Part shown: piece by piece, positions 1 through 5,815 of the stretch
Numbering within the stretch: the stretch's first letter is position 1
Layout: the number at the start of each line of letters is the position of its first letter
NCBI GenBank assembly: GCA_039029935.1
Contig: JBCCFC010000909.1
Span: 1-5,815, forward strand
Source of the DNA: G039029935 sp039029935
Lineage (GTDB): Bacteria; Chloroflexota; Anaerolineae; Caldilineales; Caldilineaceae
Length of the DNA: 5,815 bases
Direction: 5' to 3'
Made by a program: the position numbers and the translations under genes
Notes under the pieces: generated by a model
Told to the model about the DNA's origin: nothing
The model's input: only the letters and a program-made list of their open reading frames with translations
Databases searched by the model: none

Positions 1-1
1 G

Positions 2-64
2 GTGACCGCGAAGCCGGGGCATCAAACCCTATATCACGATTACGCAACAGACCATTGGGTTTAA
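2..64 (+). pseudogene. 3' tail of the winged-helix reading frame of the left SARP regulator (frame 2, ends at a stop after an apparent frameshift)
   Basis: Frame 2 from the window edge reads VTAKPG and then loses similarity, running on to a TAA at 62-64. Those six residues align without a gap to the end of the winged-helix domain of the downstream paralogue (residues 80-85 of the protein starting at 4951), directly before the shared IKPY motif. IKPY itself is found in frame 3 here (21-32). Removing one G from the GGGG run at 16-19 would join the two frames exactly. This is therefore probably the end of the DNA-binding part of the regulator below, either split off by a real +1 indel or separated by a sequence error. 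Only about 20 codons are visible and the rest lies off the left edge, so the call rests on the paralogue comparison alone. Confidence 0.4.
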
Positions 65-3000
65 ACCCAGCGATGATGTCTGGGTAGATGTTTTGGCATT
101 CCAGTCATTGGCGGATCAGCTGGCCGATACAATGACAAACCATCACAGTACAGCGAAGGCGAGTACACAATCTTCAGGGATATTGGGGATAGATAGCATC
201 CCAGGGCTGATTACACAACCCTATGTCTATGAAGAGGCACTGCTTGCCATGCTGGACCTGTACAAGGGTCCCTTTTTAGACAAGCTTGACGCTGACGGTG
301 CGCCCAATTTTACGGATTGGCTGTATGCACAGCGGGATGGCTTGGAGCAGACGCTGCTGGATGGCTTGCGGGGGATGATTGCATTTTGTAAAACTCAGGG
401 GCGTTATGCCGATGGCATCTCGTTTGCGGAACAAGTGGTGTCGTTTGATCCATTGGATGAAGAGGCTCGATGCGAGTTGATGCTCTTTTTGGCCCATAGT
501 GGTCGCCGACAAGAAGCCCATACAGTCTACGATGCGCTTGTCGAGATGCTGGATGAAGAGTGGGGCGCACCGCCATCTCCAGAAACAGAAGCGGCGTATG
601 CAGCCATTCAACAGCTAGGGGATAGTGCTACACAGGATAATGACGAGGCGGTTCCAGCAATTGCGATGTTGCCCATCTTCACAACACCCTTTGTCGGTCG
701 GCAAAGCGAACTGGTTGCCTTGGTGGAACAGGTCCATACACAGGGACATCGATTAGTCACGGTTGTCGGGTTGGGGGGGACAGGCAAAACCTATTTGGCG
801 ATTGAAGCGGCCAGACGCATCGGTGAGCTTAACCAAAAAGAAGCGGGTGAACGCGCAATGATAGCGCAAACGTTACCCCAGCAAATTCTCTATGTCTCGC
901 TTGTGGATGTCCCATCGGTGGACCAATTGCCAGCCGTCCTCATGCAGGCGTTGGACCTGGTTGCCACTGAACAGCGCGATTTCGTGACGCAGCTATGCAA
1001 CTATCTTGCATCAAAAAACATGCTCATTGTCCTCGACAACATGGAACATTTGCTAGACACAACATCGCCCTCGCAGCGCAATGCTATCTCTGGACCCAGC
1101 GCAAGCCAGCTCATCTCACAGCTTCTACAGGCGGCGCCCCAAGTGCAATTCATGGTGACATCACGCCAGCCGCTCCAGATGCAATCTGAGTATATTTTTA
1201 ACTTGACGGGTATGTCTCTACCAGCAACGCAAAAGAGCAATCTCTTTGGCCTTGACGAGCTCAGTAATGCAGATAGTCCAACATATGATTTAGCGACTCT
1301 TCGACAGAGTGACGCAATACAACTCTTTGAACAGGTCGCCCAACGCATCGACCGCGATTTTGAACTCACCACAGAAAACCAGATGCCGATTGTGCAGTTT
1401 TGTACATTGGTGCAAGGGACCCCATTGGCGATTGTACTGGGGGCGTCACAGATGGACTTCATGGAGCCAGATGAACTGCTGGAAGAATGTCAAGAAGGAT
1501 TGGATGTGTTGGAAACCGAGTGGCTCAACCTGCCACCACGTCAGCGTAGTATCCGTATCGTTTTTGAACAATCATGGCAGCGACTCAACAGTTCACTGCA
1601 ACTTGTTTTCCAAAAGCTGACCATCTTTCGCGGCAGTTTCACCATGCAAGCCGCCCGACAAGTAGCTGGCGCATCCATTCGCCATATCAAGCAATTACAT
1701 AACCAGTCACTCATTCGCCAAGTTGACCAAGGTCGCTATGAGATTCATGAATTACTGCGCCAGTTTGGCACTGAAAAATTTGGCACTGAAAAATTTGGCA
1801 CTGAAAAATTTGGTACTGAAAAATTTAGTACTGACACCTTTATGGGAACAGAACGTCTTCCACAATCTGCTGAAGATTGGCGTCCCAGCGTACTGGGCAA
1901 ACATATGCAGTTCTATTTAGAGCGACTATCAACATTCACAGAGGCGCTACAGGGACCAACGTCCCTTGAAACGGTGACAATGCTCACGCCTGACCTGAGC
2001 AATATCCAGCAAGCATGGCACTTTGCGAGCCAGCAAGGAGTGGTGACACCAATGGCAAAAAGCCTGGATGCATTTGTCCATCTTCATCAGTTGCAGGGTC
2101 GCTATCAAGAGGCGATGGCGGCACTGACCCACACGGCACTGGCTCACACAGCAGAATCCCAACCGTACACAACCCCAATACAGCAGGTCGATACATCCTC
2201 GCGTGAGTTCGAGGCAGCCTTGTTTGTTGCCCAAAGTTTTTTATACACGCTATTGGGCAATCCAGCCAGAGCCATTGAGATGGTGCAGATGGTCAACACA
2301 GAGGACACGGATGTACAAGCCTTTGCACATTGGGTGTGGGCACGTGGTCTGTCCATGCAAGGCGACGGTCAAGCTGCGGGGACACAGATTAACCATGCCC
2401 TCACTTTGGCCCAGCAGAACACACATAGCCCATCCAATCAAAATTTAATCGCTGACTGTCTACATCTGCGTGGTGACATCCATTTCCACAACGGCCAGCC
2501 TCAACAGGCCATCCAGGATGTACAACAGGCGCAGGCATACTATCGCCAGACAAACAATCGTCATAAAGAAATCGACTGTCTGCATAGCTTGGCAACGATC
2601 ACCAAAGACTTACCCCAACAAACCGGGGCAACGTCCTATGTGGAGCAGGTAATGGCACTGAGTGGTACGCTTGATGATGATATCAACGGCCAAAAAGCAG
2701 TATTAAGCAATGGCTATCTGTCTCTACAAACAGGCAGTTATGAAGAAGCCGCCGTCCTTGGTCGCAATGCGCTGCATTTCTATGAGGACATCGGTGACAA
2801 ATGGACACAGATTGACTGTCACTATCTGCTGGGCATGGTCCACACCAAGGTTGGGCAATACCAGCAGGCGTATTGGGACTATGACAAAGCATTGTACCTC
2901 AGCCGCGATATCGGTGCGCGCAAAAAGCAACAGCAGTGTCTGGTGGGTATGGCAATCAACTATCGTCTCTGGGGTATCTATCAAGAGGCCCTGAACCATC

Positions 3001-3497
3001 TGGATGAAGCCAAGAAAATCACGTTTTCCTCCGGAACAGCTCACGACCATGACCAGTTTTCCATCCACGCCGCCGATATCTACCGTGCATGGGGCCGATA
3101 TGACGCAAGCATCCCCCATTATCAACATGCGCTTGCCTTCTACACATCAACGGATGAGCAAGCAGCATACAACGAGTCACTGGCAATGCACACCCGCGCT
3201 GGGTTGGCCTATGCCCTGCAACAGTCTGGCGATCTGGACGCAGCCCTGTATCTGATGGACGAGGTGCTGCCTTATGTTGAACGCCACGCCGATACGCCAC
3301 ATGTATTTTATGCACCGTTTGAATTGTATTGGCATTGCTATTGTGTACTGCATGCCGATAAGGATATACGGGCAAGGTCGTTGCTTGATGGGAGCATGAG
3401 GTTGTTGCATATGTATGCACGTCGTCTATCGAATAAGACATGGCGGTCATCGTTTATGGAAAATGTACGAGTGCATGCTGAAATAATGAAGAGTTGA
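6..3497 (+). CDS. SARP/BTAD-family regulator with NB-ARC-like (STAND) ATPase and TPR repeats; 5' end missing or frameshifted
   Basis: Predicted cytoplasmic signal-responsive transcriptional regulator of the AfsR/SARP-like class. Residue numbers count from the TTG at 93. BTAD covers roughly -10 to 175. The P-loop ATPase has Walker A GLGGTGKT at 226-233, Walker B LIVLD at 311-315, a sensor-like TSR at 356-358 and a GLPL-type GTPLA at 442-446. A winged-helix-like segment follows (about 480-558), ending in IHELLRQF. TPR-like helices fill about 600-1130; clear units begin near 664, 716, 794, 874, 913, 954, 994 and 1038, with motifs such as GQYQQAYWDYDKAL. BTAD homology continues upstream of the TTG to about position 21 (IKPY, TQQT, WVDV), so 93 is unlikely to be the native start. 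An in-frame TGA at 3-5 blocks this frame, and the N-terminal DNA-binding domain is in frame 2 or off the window. In the family, TPRs sense a ligand, the ATPase switches or oligomerises, and the N-terminus binds DNA. The target is unknown. The stop codon lies inside a repeat arm. Confidence 0.88.
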   Translation, partial: PRSRGIKPYITITQQTIGFKPSDDVWVDVLAFQSLADQLADTMTNHHSTAKASTQSSGILGIDSIPGLITQPYVYEEALLAMLDLYKGPFLDKLDADGAPNFTDWLYAQRDGLEQTLLDGLRGMIAFCKTQGRYADGISFAEQVVSFDPLDEEARCELMLFLAHSGRRQEAHTVYDALVEMLDEEWGAPPSPETEAAYAAIQQLGDSATQDNDEAVPAIAMLPIFTTPFVGRQSELVALVEQVHTQGHRLVTVVGLGGTGKTYLAIEAARRIGELNQKEAGERAMIAQTLPQQILYVSLVDVPSVDQLPAVLMQALDLVATEQRDFVTQLCNYLASKNMLIVLDNMEHLLDTTSPSQRNAISGPSASQLISQLLQAAPQVQFMVTSRQPLQMQSEYIFNLTGMSLPATQKSNLFGLDELSNADSPTYDLATLRQSDAIQLFEQVAQRIDRDFELTTENQMPIVQFCTLVQGTPLAIVLGASQMDFMEPDELLEECQEGLDVLETEWLNLPPRQRSIRIVFEQSWQRLNSSLQLVFQKLTIFRGSFTMQAARQVAGASIRHIKQLHNQSLIRQVDQGRYEIHELLRQFGTEKFGTEKFGTEKFGTEKFSTDTFMGTERLPQSAEDWRPSVLGKHMQFYLERLSTFTEALQGPTSLETVTMLTPDLSNIQQAWHFASQQGVVTPMAKSLDAFVHLHQLQGRYQEAMAALTHTALAHTAESQPYTTPIQQVDTSSREFEAALFVAQSFLYTLLGNPARAIEMVQMVNTEDTDVQAFAHWVWARGLSMQGDGQAAGTQINHALTLAQQNTHSPSNQNLIADCLHLRGDIHFHNGQPQQAIQDVQQAQAYYRQTNNRHKEIDCLHSLATITKDLPQQTGATSYVEQVMALSGTLDDDINGQKAVLSNGYLSLQTGSYEEAAVLGRNALHFYEDIGDKWTQIDCHYLLGMVHTKVGQYQQAYWDYDKALYLSRDIGARKKQQQCLVGMAINYRLWGIYQEALNHLDEAKKITFSSGTAHDHDQFSIHAADIYRAWGRYDASIPHYQHALAFYTSTDEQAAYNESLAMHTRAGLAYALQQSGDLDAALYLMDEVLPYVERHADTPHVFYAPFELYWHCYCVLHADKDIRARSLLDGSMRLLHMYARRLSNKTWRSSFMENVRVHAEIMKS
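1764..1838 (+). repeat. In-frame 15-bp minisatellite encoding FGTEK repeats
   Basis: Five consecutive 15-bp units lie in the regulator gene. Units 1-3 (1764-1808) are identical, TTTGGCACTGAAAAA. Unit 4 (1809-1823) has one C-to-T change. Unit 5 (1824-1838) is diverged, coding FSTDT. The protein reads FGTEK four times, then FSTDT (residues 558-582). It sits at the end of the winged-helix-like segment after LLRQ, where relatives usually carry a single RQYAAEKL-like motif, so it looks like an expansion of that motif. Any change in copy number would keep the frame and alter the length of the linker between the ATPase module and the TPRs. Confidence 0.95.
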
Positions 3498-3500
3498 AAG

Positions 3501-3546
3501 AGTGATTAGTGATTAGTGATTAATGATTAGTGATTAGTGATTAGTA
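3501..3546 (+). repeat. Heptanucleotide tandem array, AGTGATT x6
   Basis: Six contiguous 7-bp units lie at 3501-3542, followed by a partial AGTA. Five are AGTGATT and the fourth (3522-3528) is AATGATT. The array starts four bases after the stop codon. Heptamer arrays of this kind (STRR-type repeats) are known in intergenic DNA of cyanobacteria. No coding or RNA role is evident here. Confidence 0.93.
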
Positions 3547-3552
3547 AACAAT

Positions 3553-3580
3553 CAACTTTCAGCTTTCAACTTTCAACTCT
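3553..3580 (+). repeat. Second heptanucleotide array, CAACTTT x4 (imperfect)
   Basis: Four 7-bp units: CAACTTT (3553-3559), CAGCTTT (3560-3566), CAACTTT (3567-3573) and CAACTCT (3574-3580). The reverse complement heptamer GTTGAAA is present once at 3493-3499, across the end of the regulator gene, which generates the inverted repeat described separately. Confidence 0.88.
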
Positions 3581-3586
3581 TCAAGG

Positions 3587-3663
3587 TTTCCGGAGACTTT
3601 CCGGAGAGTCTCCGGAGACTTTCCGGAGACTTTCCGGAGACTTTCCAGAGACTTCTCGGAGTT
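3587..3663 (+). repeat. 11-bp tandem array, TTTCCGGAGAC x7
   Basis: Seven 11-bp units run without interruption. Units 1, 4 and 5 are exact, units 2, 3 and 6 each have one change, and unit 7 (3653-3663) is degraded. The first five units each hold the palindrome TCCGGA (from 3589, 3600, 3611, 3622 and 3633). Adjacent units can fold as TCCGGA, a 5-nt loop, then TCCGGA, a small GC-rich hairpin. Variation at the unit 2/3 junction creates a 14-bp perfect palindrome AGTCTCCGGAGACT (3607-3620). There are no unique spacers, so it is not a CRISPR array. Confidence 0.93.
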
Positions 3664-3862
3664 TTCATCGCCGATTTTGGTGTATACTGTACGTAAGCAC
3701 AGACAACAGATGACAATACAATATAGATAAGAAGATACGTATTTGTATTTGTCTTAACTCTATAAATACTGTACACTTTGGGCAATTAACCTATCTGTCT
3801 AATTGGCTTAGGTCCTATAGATATCCAAGCCGCACATTGTATATACACCAAAGGGGAAACCA
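3664..3862 (+). promoter_or_regulatory. AT-rich upstream region of the unknown gene, with -10-like boxes and short repeats
   Basis: No gene is visible in this stretch. Candidate -10 boxes are TATACT (3683-3688) and TATAAA (3761-3766), each 5 of 6 to consensus, but neither has a convincing -35 at normal spacing. The nonamer ATACTGTAC occurs twice in direct orientation (3684-3692 and 3766-3774), each time overlapping a -10-like region. An 11-bp perfect inverted repeat, TTTGGTGTATA (3676-3686) and TATACACCAAA (3842-3852), spans nearly the whole region; its right arm touches the ribosome binding site. A short dyad CAATTA/TAATTG lies at 3783-3805. These could be operator sites, but the exact promoter is uncertain. 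Confidence 0.35.
3851..3857 (+). promoter_or_regulatory. Shine-Dalgarno site for the gene at 3863
   Basis: The purine run AAGGGGA ends five bases before the ATG at 3863, with the GGGG core (3853-3856) six bases away. This supports the ATG as the start and contrasts with the gene at 4951, which has no such site. Confidence 0.7.
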
Positions 3863-4744
3863 ATGACAAATCCATATGAACAGAACGTAAATGCTTTTTT
3901 GCACTCAACACCAGCAATGCTACGTGTGTATAAACAGGAGAAAAAAATCGTTAGCATTCAACATATTCTCTATAAGGCTCCTCATATAGACCTGGGGGAG
4001 GTAGACGGGGATATGAGAATTGAAAATTATCCTGCGGTGATGGTCATGGATACACAAATGCAAGGTGGGTTTTGTACGATAGCTGCTACGGGTACTGATG
4101 TGGTTCAACAAACGGTCACAAACACCTTCTTGTCCTATTCTAAGAAGATGCCTGGTCTACAATTTTTGGCCTATGTTCAAGGGGCGAGTATTCTCCCGCA
4201 GACATTCTTTTTGAATTTCTATTTAGATCACAAACCAAAACAACCAGGTAACGAGAATAACGGTAGTAAAGAGGATTACGTTAAAGATAGACTGGTCTTT
4301 GCATACAGCGATCTGGAGTCAGTGCAACCAATCAGCGGAGAAATTTTAGTCAATAAACATGAAGAGATTCTTGCCGACTTTTCTGGGGGGACATTCTCCG
4401 TTAGTCAGCATCAAAGCTGGGTTCGCAGTAGCAGATACGCCCCTCATGTTAATGTTCCAAGAAATCAACTGATGTATGCAAATGCTGTGCTTCCTGAATT
4501 AGGACATGTTTCAAATCATATATATTACTACCTAGAGACAAAACATAAGGAAAATAATGGAGCCCCTCCTGACATTCATAAGAACTTTACCATGAACATG
4601 ATATCCACAGCCGCACCAAGAATTGGCCGGGTGCTATTGCAACTCAATAACCCCACATTGCAACTGCCTAATCAGCAAGCACTGGCTGTTGCGTCTACTT
4701 CTGGGCCTTCAACTATCAAGGTTATTGAGCCGCCGCACATGTAA
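3863..4744 (+). CDS. Unrecognised protein of 293 residues
   Basis: I recognise no family. The ATG at 3863 is backed by a good AAGGGGA site, and the frame is open to TAA at 4742-4744. The product looks soluble: there is no signal peptide and no clear membrane helix. It has alternating hydrophobic/polar stretches that suggest beta structure (residues 56-63, 98-122 and 142-150), a polar linker rich in K, N, G and E at about 124-138, a histidine-rich composition (12 His), a single cysteine (C71) and a Pro-rich tail ending EPPHM. No nuclease, ATPase or other catalytic motif stands out. It lies alone between two SARP/BTAD-STAND regulators on the same strand, with about 365 bp of repeats and leader before it and 206 bp after it, so it is probably transcribed separately. 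Three sampled 60-base lines gave 17-26 G+C, against 34 and 37 in two lines of the left regulator, which could indicate a different origin. Function is unknown. Confidence 0.8.
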   Translation: MTNPYEQNVNAFLHSTPAMLRVYKQEKKIVSIQHILYKAPHIDLGEVDGDMRIENYPAVMVMDTQMQGGFCTIAATGTDVVQQTVTNTFLSYSKKMPGLQFLAYVQGASILPQTFFLNFYLDHKPKQPGNENNGSKEDYVKDRLVFAYSDLESVQPISGEILVNKHEEILADFSGGTFSVSQHQSWVRSSRYAPHVNVPRNQLMYANAVLPELGHVSNHIYYYLETKHKENNGAPPDIHKNFTMNMISTAAPRIGRVLLQLNNPTLQLPNQQALAVASTSGPSTIKVIEPPHM

Positions 4745-4793
4745 AATAACCTCGTCTTGCATTCCATTCAAAAGTAGAACTGAGGCTATTTTT
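4743..4793 (+). terminator. Weak intrinsic terminator candidate after the unknown gene
   Basis: The bases at 4743-4753 pair with 4782-4792 with one A/C mismatch (core AATAACCTC with GAGGCTATT), closing a loop of 28 nt and overlapping a run of five Ts at 4789-4793. The loop is large and the stem is only partly GC, so the termination call is tentative. Its place directly after the stop codon supports it. Confidence 0.4.
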
Positions 4794-4823
4794 ATAAGCC
4801 AATGAAATACTACAGTGGATTTG

Positions 4824-4873
4824 GGAAGGGAACGGATTTCCTTGCGTGCAGAGGTGATAATCCGTTCCCTGCC
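4824..4873 (+). other. Strong intergenic stem-loop (12-bp perfect stem)
   Basis: AGGGAACGGATT (4827-4838) and AATCCGTTCCCT (4859-4870) are exact reverse complements enclosing a 20-nt loop. Past one mismatch, GG (4824-4825) can pair with CC (4872-4873). There is no T-tract immediately after it; the nearest, TTTTT, is about 20 bases downstream (4894-4898). It may be a second terminator, an RNA processing site or a protein-binding dyad ahead of the regulator at 4951. It does not look like a tRNA. Confidence 0.65.
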
Positions 4874-4903
4874 GAGGAATTAAGTAGAATGTTGTTTTTC
4901 TAA

Positions 4904-4932
4904 TTTCCTGCTCAGTGCTACTTTGTTATATT
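4904..4932 (+). promoter_or_regulatory. Extended -10 promoter candidate for the right-hand regulator
   Basis: TGTTATATT at 4924-4932 matches the extended -10 form TG-N-TATAAT with one mismatch. The -35 position (4904-4909, TTTCCT) is poor, as is common for extended -10 promoters. Transcription would begin near 4939, leaving only about a dozen bases before the ATG at 4951. Confidence 0.4.
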
Positions 4933-4950
4933 CATCAAAACAAATTTTAT

Positions 4951-5815
4951 ATGTTATCTATACAAACCGATACGTCAGTATCATCACGCATTCGTATATC
5001 ATTCTTGGGGAATCTTACTATTGAGGTAGATGGTCAGCCATTAAGTCGTGTACCCGGTCAAAAGATAATGGCATTGCTTGCCTATCTTCTTTGTAATCCA
5101 CAAGCCCATACGAGGGTTCATTTGGCAGACTTGCTTTGGGATGATATTCCCTTTAAACGATTTTTGCCCAATCTGCGCGCTACATTAAATCGTGTGCCAA
5201 AGGACATCAAACCGTACTTGATTACAACCAACCAAACAGTAGAATTTGGATCAACAAGCGATATATGGGTTGATGTGGTTGCCATTGAGCAGTTGATAGC
5301 ACATATAACAGCAAGCCAGACGGGTAGCCATCAGAAAAATTGGTTATCTTTTGCATCTTTCGCAGACGAACTGGCCGAAATATGTGCATTGTATACAGGG
5401 AGCTTTTTAGCGCATCTGGATGTCAAGGATGCGCCTCGTTTCACACAATGGAAAACGGCGCAACAAGCCCGTATCCTCATGCTTGTTGTTGATGGCTGGC
5501 GAATGTTGGCGGAGTTTGCGTTACACCAACATCGGTACAGCGATAGCCTTGACTATGCCAAACGTATCATTAATGTAAAGCCAGATAGCGAGATTGGCAG
5601 AAAATTGTTGGTGGAGAGTTTGCTAGGAAATGAGCAGACGGATGATGCGTTCGCTGAGTATGAAACCCTCATGAGTCTGCTTAATGAAATGGGTTTGTCG
5701 CCATCATCCGCAACAGCCAAACTTGCTGAACGCCTTGCGTTTTTAGAATCGCATGAAGAGAGTGCATCACATTTGCCTGACCAATCCAAGCTACCGCAAT
5801 TTATCCAGCCACCAA
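4951..5815 (+). CDS. SARP/BTAD-family transcriptional regulator, N-terminal 288 residues (cut by the window edge)
   Basis: The frame is open from ATG 4951 to the right edge, with no stop seen. Residues about 14-105 form an OmpR-like winged helix (IRISFLGNLTIEVDG, then LADLLWDD and NLRATLNRV), the DNA-binding domain of SARP proteins. Residues about 106-268 form BTAD, beginning at WVDV with helices such as LYTGSFLAHLD and a closing GLSPSSATAKLAERL. The last residues (LPQFIQPP) match the linker that in the left regulator leads straight to TPFVGR and the ATPase, so an NB-ARC/STAND ATPase and TPRs are expected next. It is a paralogue of the left regulator: 14 of 27 residues are identical across the winged-helix/BTAD junction. 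The ATG is chosen because a GTG at 4915 would add residues outside the domain; neither has a clear Shine-Dalgarno site. A leaderless-like or weak start is possible. The gene probably controls itself, the gene at 3863 or unlinked targets. Confidence 0.88.
   Translation, partial: MLSIQTDTSVSSRIRISFLGNLTIEVDGQPLSRVPGQKIMALLAYLLCNPQAHTRVHLADLLWDDIPFKRFLPNLRATLNRVPKDIKPYLITTNQTVEFGSTSDIWVDVVAIEQLIAHITASQTGSHQKNWLSFASFADELAEICALYTGSFLAHLDVKDAPRFTQWKTAQQARILMLVVDGWRMLAEFALHQHRYSDSLDYAKRIINVKPDSEIGRKLLVESLLGNEQTDDAFAEYETLMSLLNEMGLSPSSATAKLAERLAFLESHEESASHLPDQSKLPQFIQPP

Larger units (their letters stand above)
3487..3583. repeat. 14-bp perfect inverted repeat bracketing two heptanucleotide arrays and overlapping the regulator stop codon
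   Basis: The left arm TGAAGAGTTGAAAG (3487-3500) is the exact reverse complement of CTTTCAACTCTTCA (3570-3583), with 69 bp between. The left arm contains the last coding bases and the TGA stop (3495-3497) of the regulator. As RNA the arms could form a long stem around the gene end. No T-tract follows the right arm, so a standard intrinsic terminator is not supported. The arms may instead be the edges of a small repeat element. Confidence 0.75.

Noticed and set aside
93..95. TTG at 93 as the true start of the left regulator
   Set aside because: Protein similarity to the paralogue continues upstream in the same frame (WVDV, TQQT, IKPY), and no Shine-Dalgarno site precedes the TTG.
1001..1462. 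Minus-strand open frame of 153 codons
   Set aside because: It is antisense to the Walker B and GLPL region of the left regulator and shows no domain of its own.
3501..3663. CRISPR array
   Set aside because: Units are 7 or 11 bp, directly abutting, with no unique spacers and no cas gene.
3573..3785. Minus-strand open frame of 70 codons
   Set aside because: Its C-terminal half is the translated 11-bp repeat array and its N-terminal half is the AT-rich leader of the next gene, with no good start signal.
3487..4744. Insertion sequence or transposon carrying the unknown gene
   Set aside because: No transposase motif and no matching terminal repeats around 3863-4744; the inverted repeats seen are local to the leader and the gene end.
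4824..4873. tRNA or riboswitch
   Set aside because: A single long stem with no cloverleaf arms and no conserved riboswitch core that I can recognise.
5553..5789. Minus-strand open frame of 78 codons
   Set aside because: It lies wholly opposite the BTAD domain of the right-hand regulator, whose frame has clear family similarity.

Overview
The window looks like a piece of a bacterial chromosome. My best guess is a Chloroflexota (Chloroflexi)-like organism, because very large SARP/BTAD regulators fused to a STAND ATPase and TPRs are expanded there and the base composition is moderate. There is no rRNA or core gene to confirm this, so the placement is inference.

Layout. (1) About 6-3497, + strand: a giant regulator with BTAD, NB-ARC/STAND ATPase and TPR regions. 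Its N-terminal winged-helix domain lies mostly off the left edge. At the edge the reading frame appears broken in a GGGG run: frame 2 reads like the end of the winged helix, frame 3 reads on seamlessly into BTAD, and each frame is closed on the wrong side by a stop. (2) 3487-3663: repeat-rich DNA overlapping the regulator's stop codon. It holds a 7-bp array, a second 7-bp array in inverted relation to the gene end, and a 7-unit 11-bp array. (3) 3664-3862: AT-rich leader and promoter region. (4) 3863-4744: an unrecognised 293-residue soluble protein with a good ribosome binding site. (5) 4745-4950: a weak terminator-like hairpin, a strong 12-bp stem-loop and an extended -10 promoter candidate. 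(6) 4951 to the right edge: a second SARP/BTAD regulator with an intact N-terminus, cut by the window just before its expected ATPase domain.

How it may work. The two large regulators are paralogues: 14 of 27 residues are identical at the winged-helix/BTAD junction. They flank one unknown gene, all on the + strand. In characterised relatives (AfsR/SARP, and MalT-like or NB-ARC STAND proteins) the TPR part senses a signal, the ATPase part oligomerises and the N-terminal domain binds DNA. A plausible but unproven reading is that the unknown gene is a target or partner of one regulator, and that the left regulator is decaying or switchable through its frameshift. There is no transposase, CRISPR array, tRNA or rRNA in the window.
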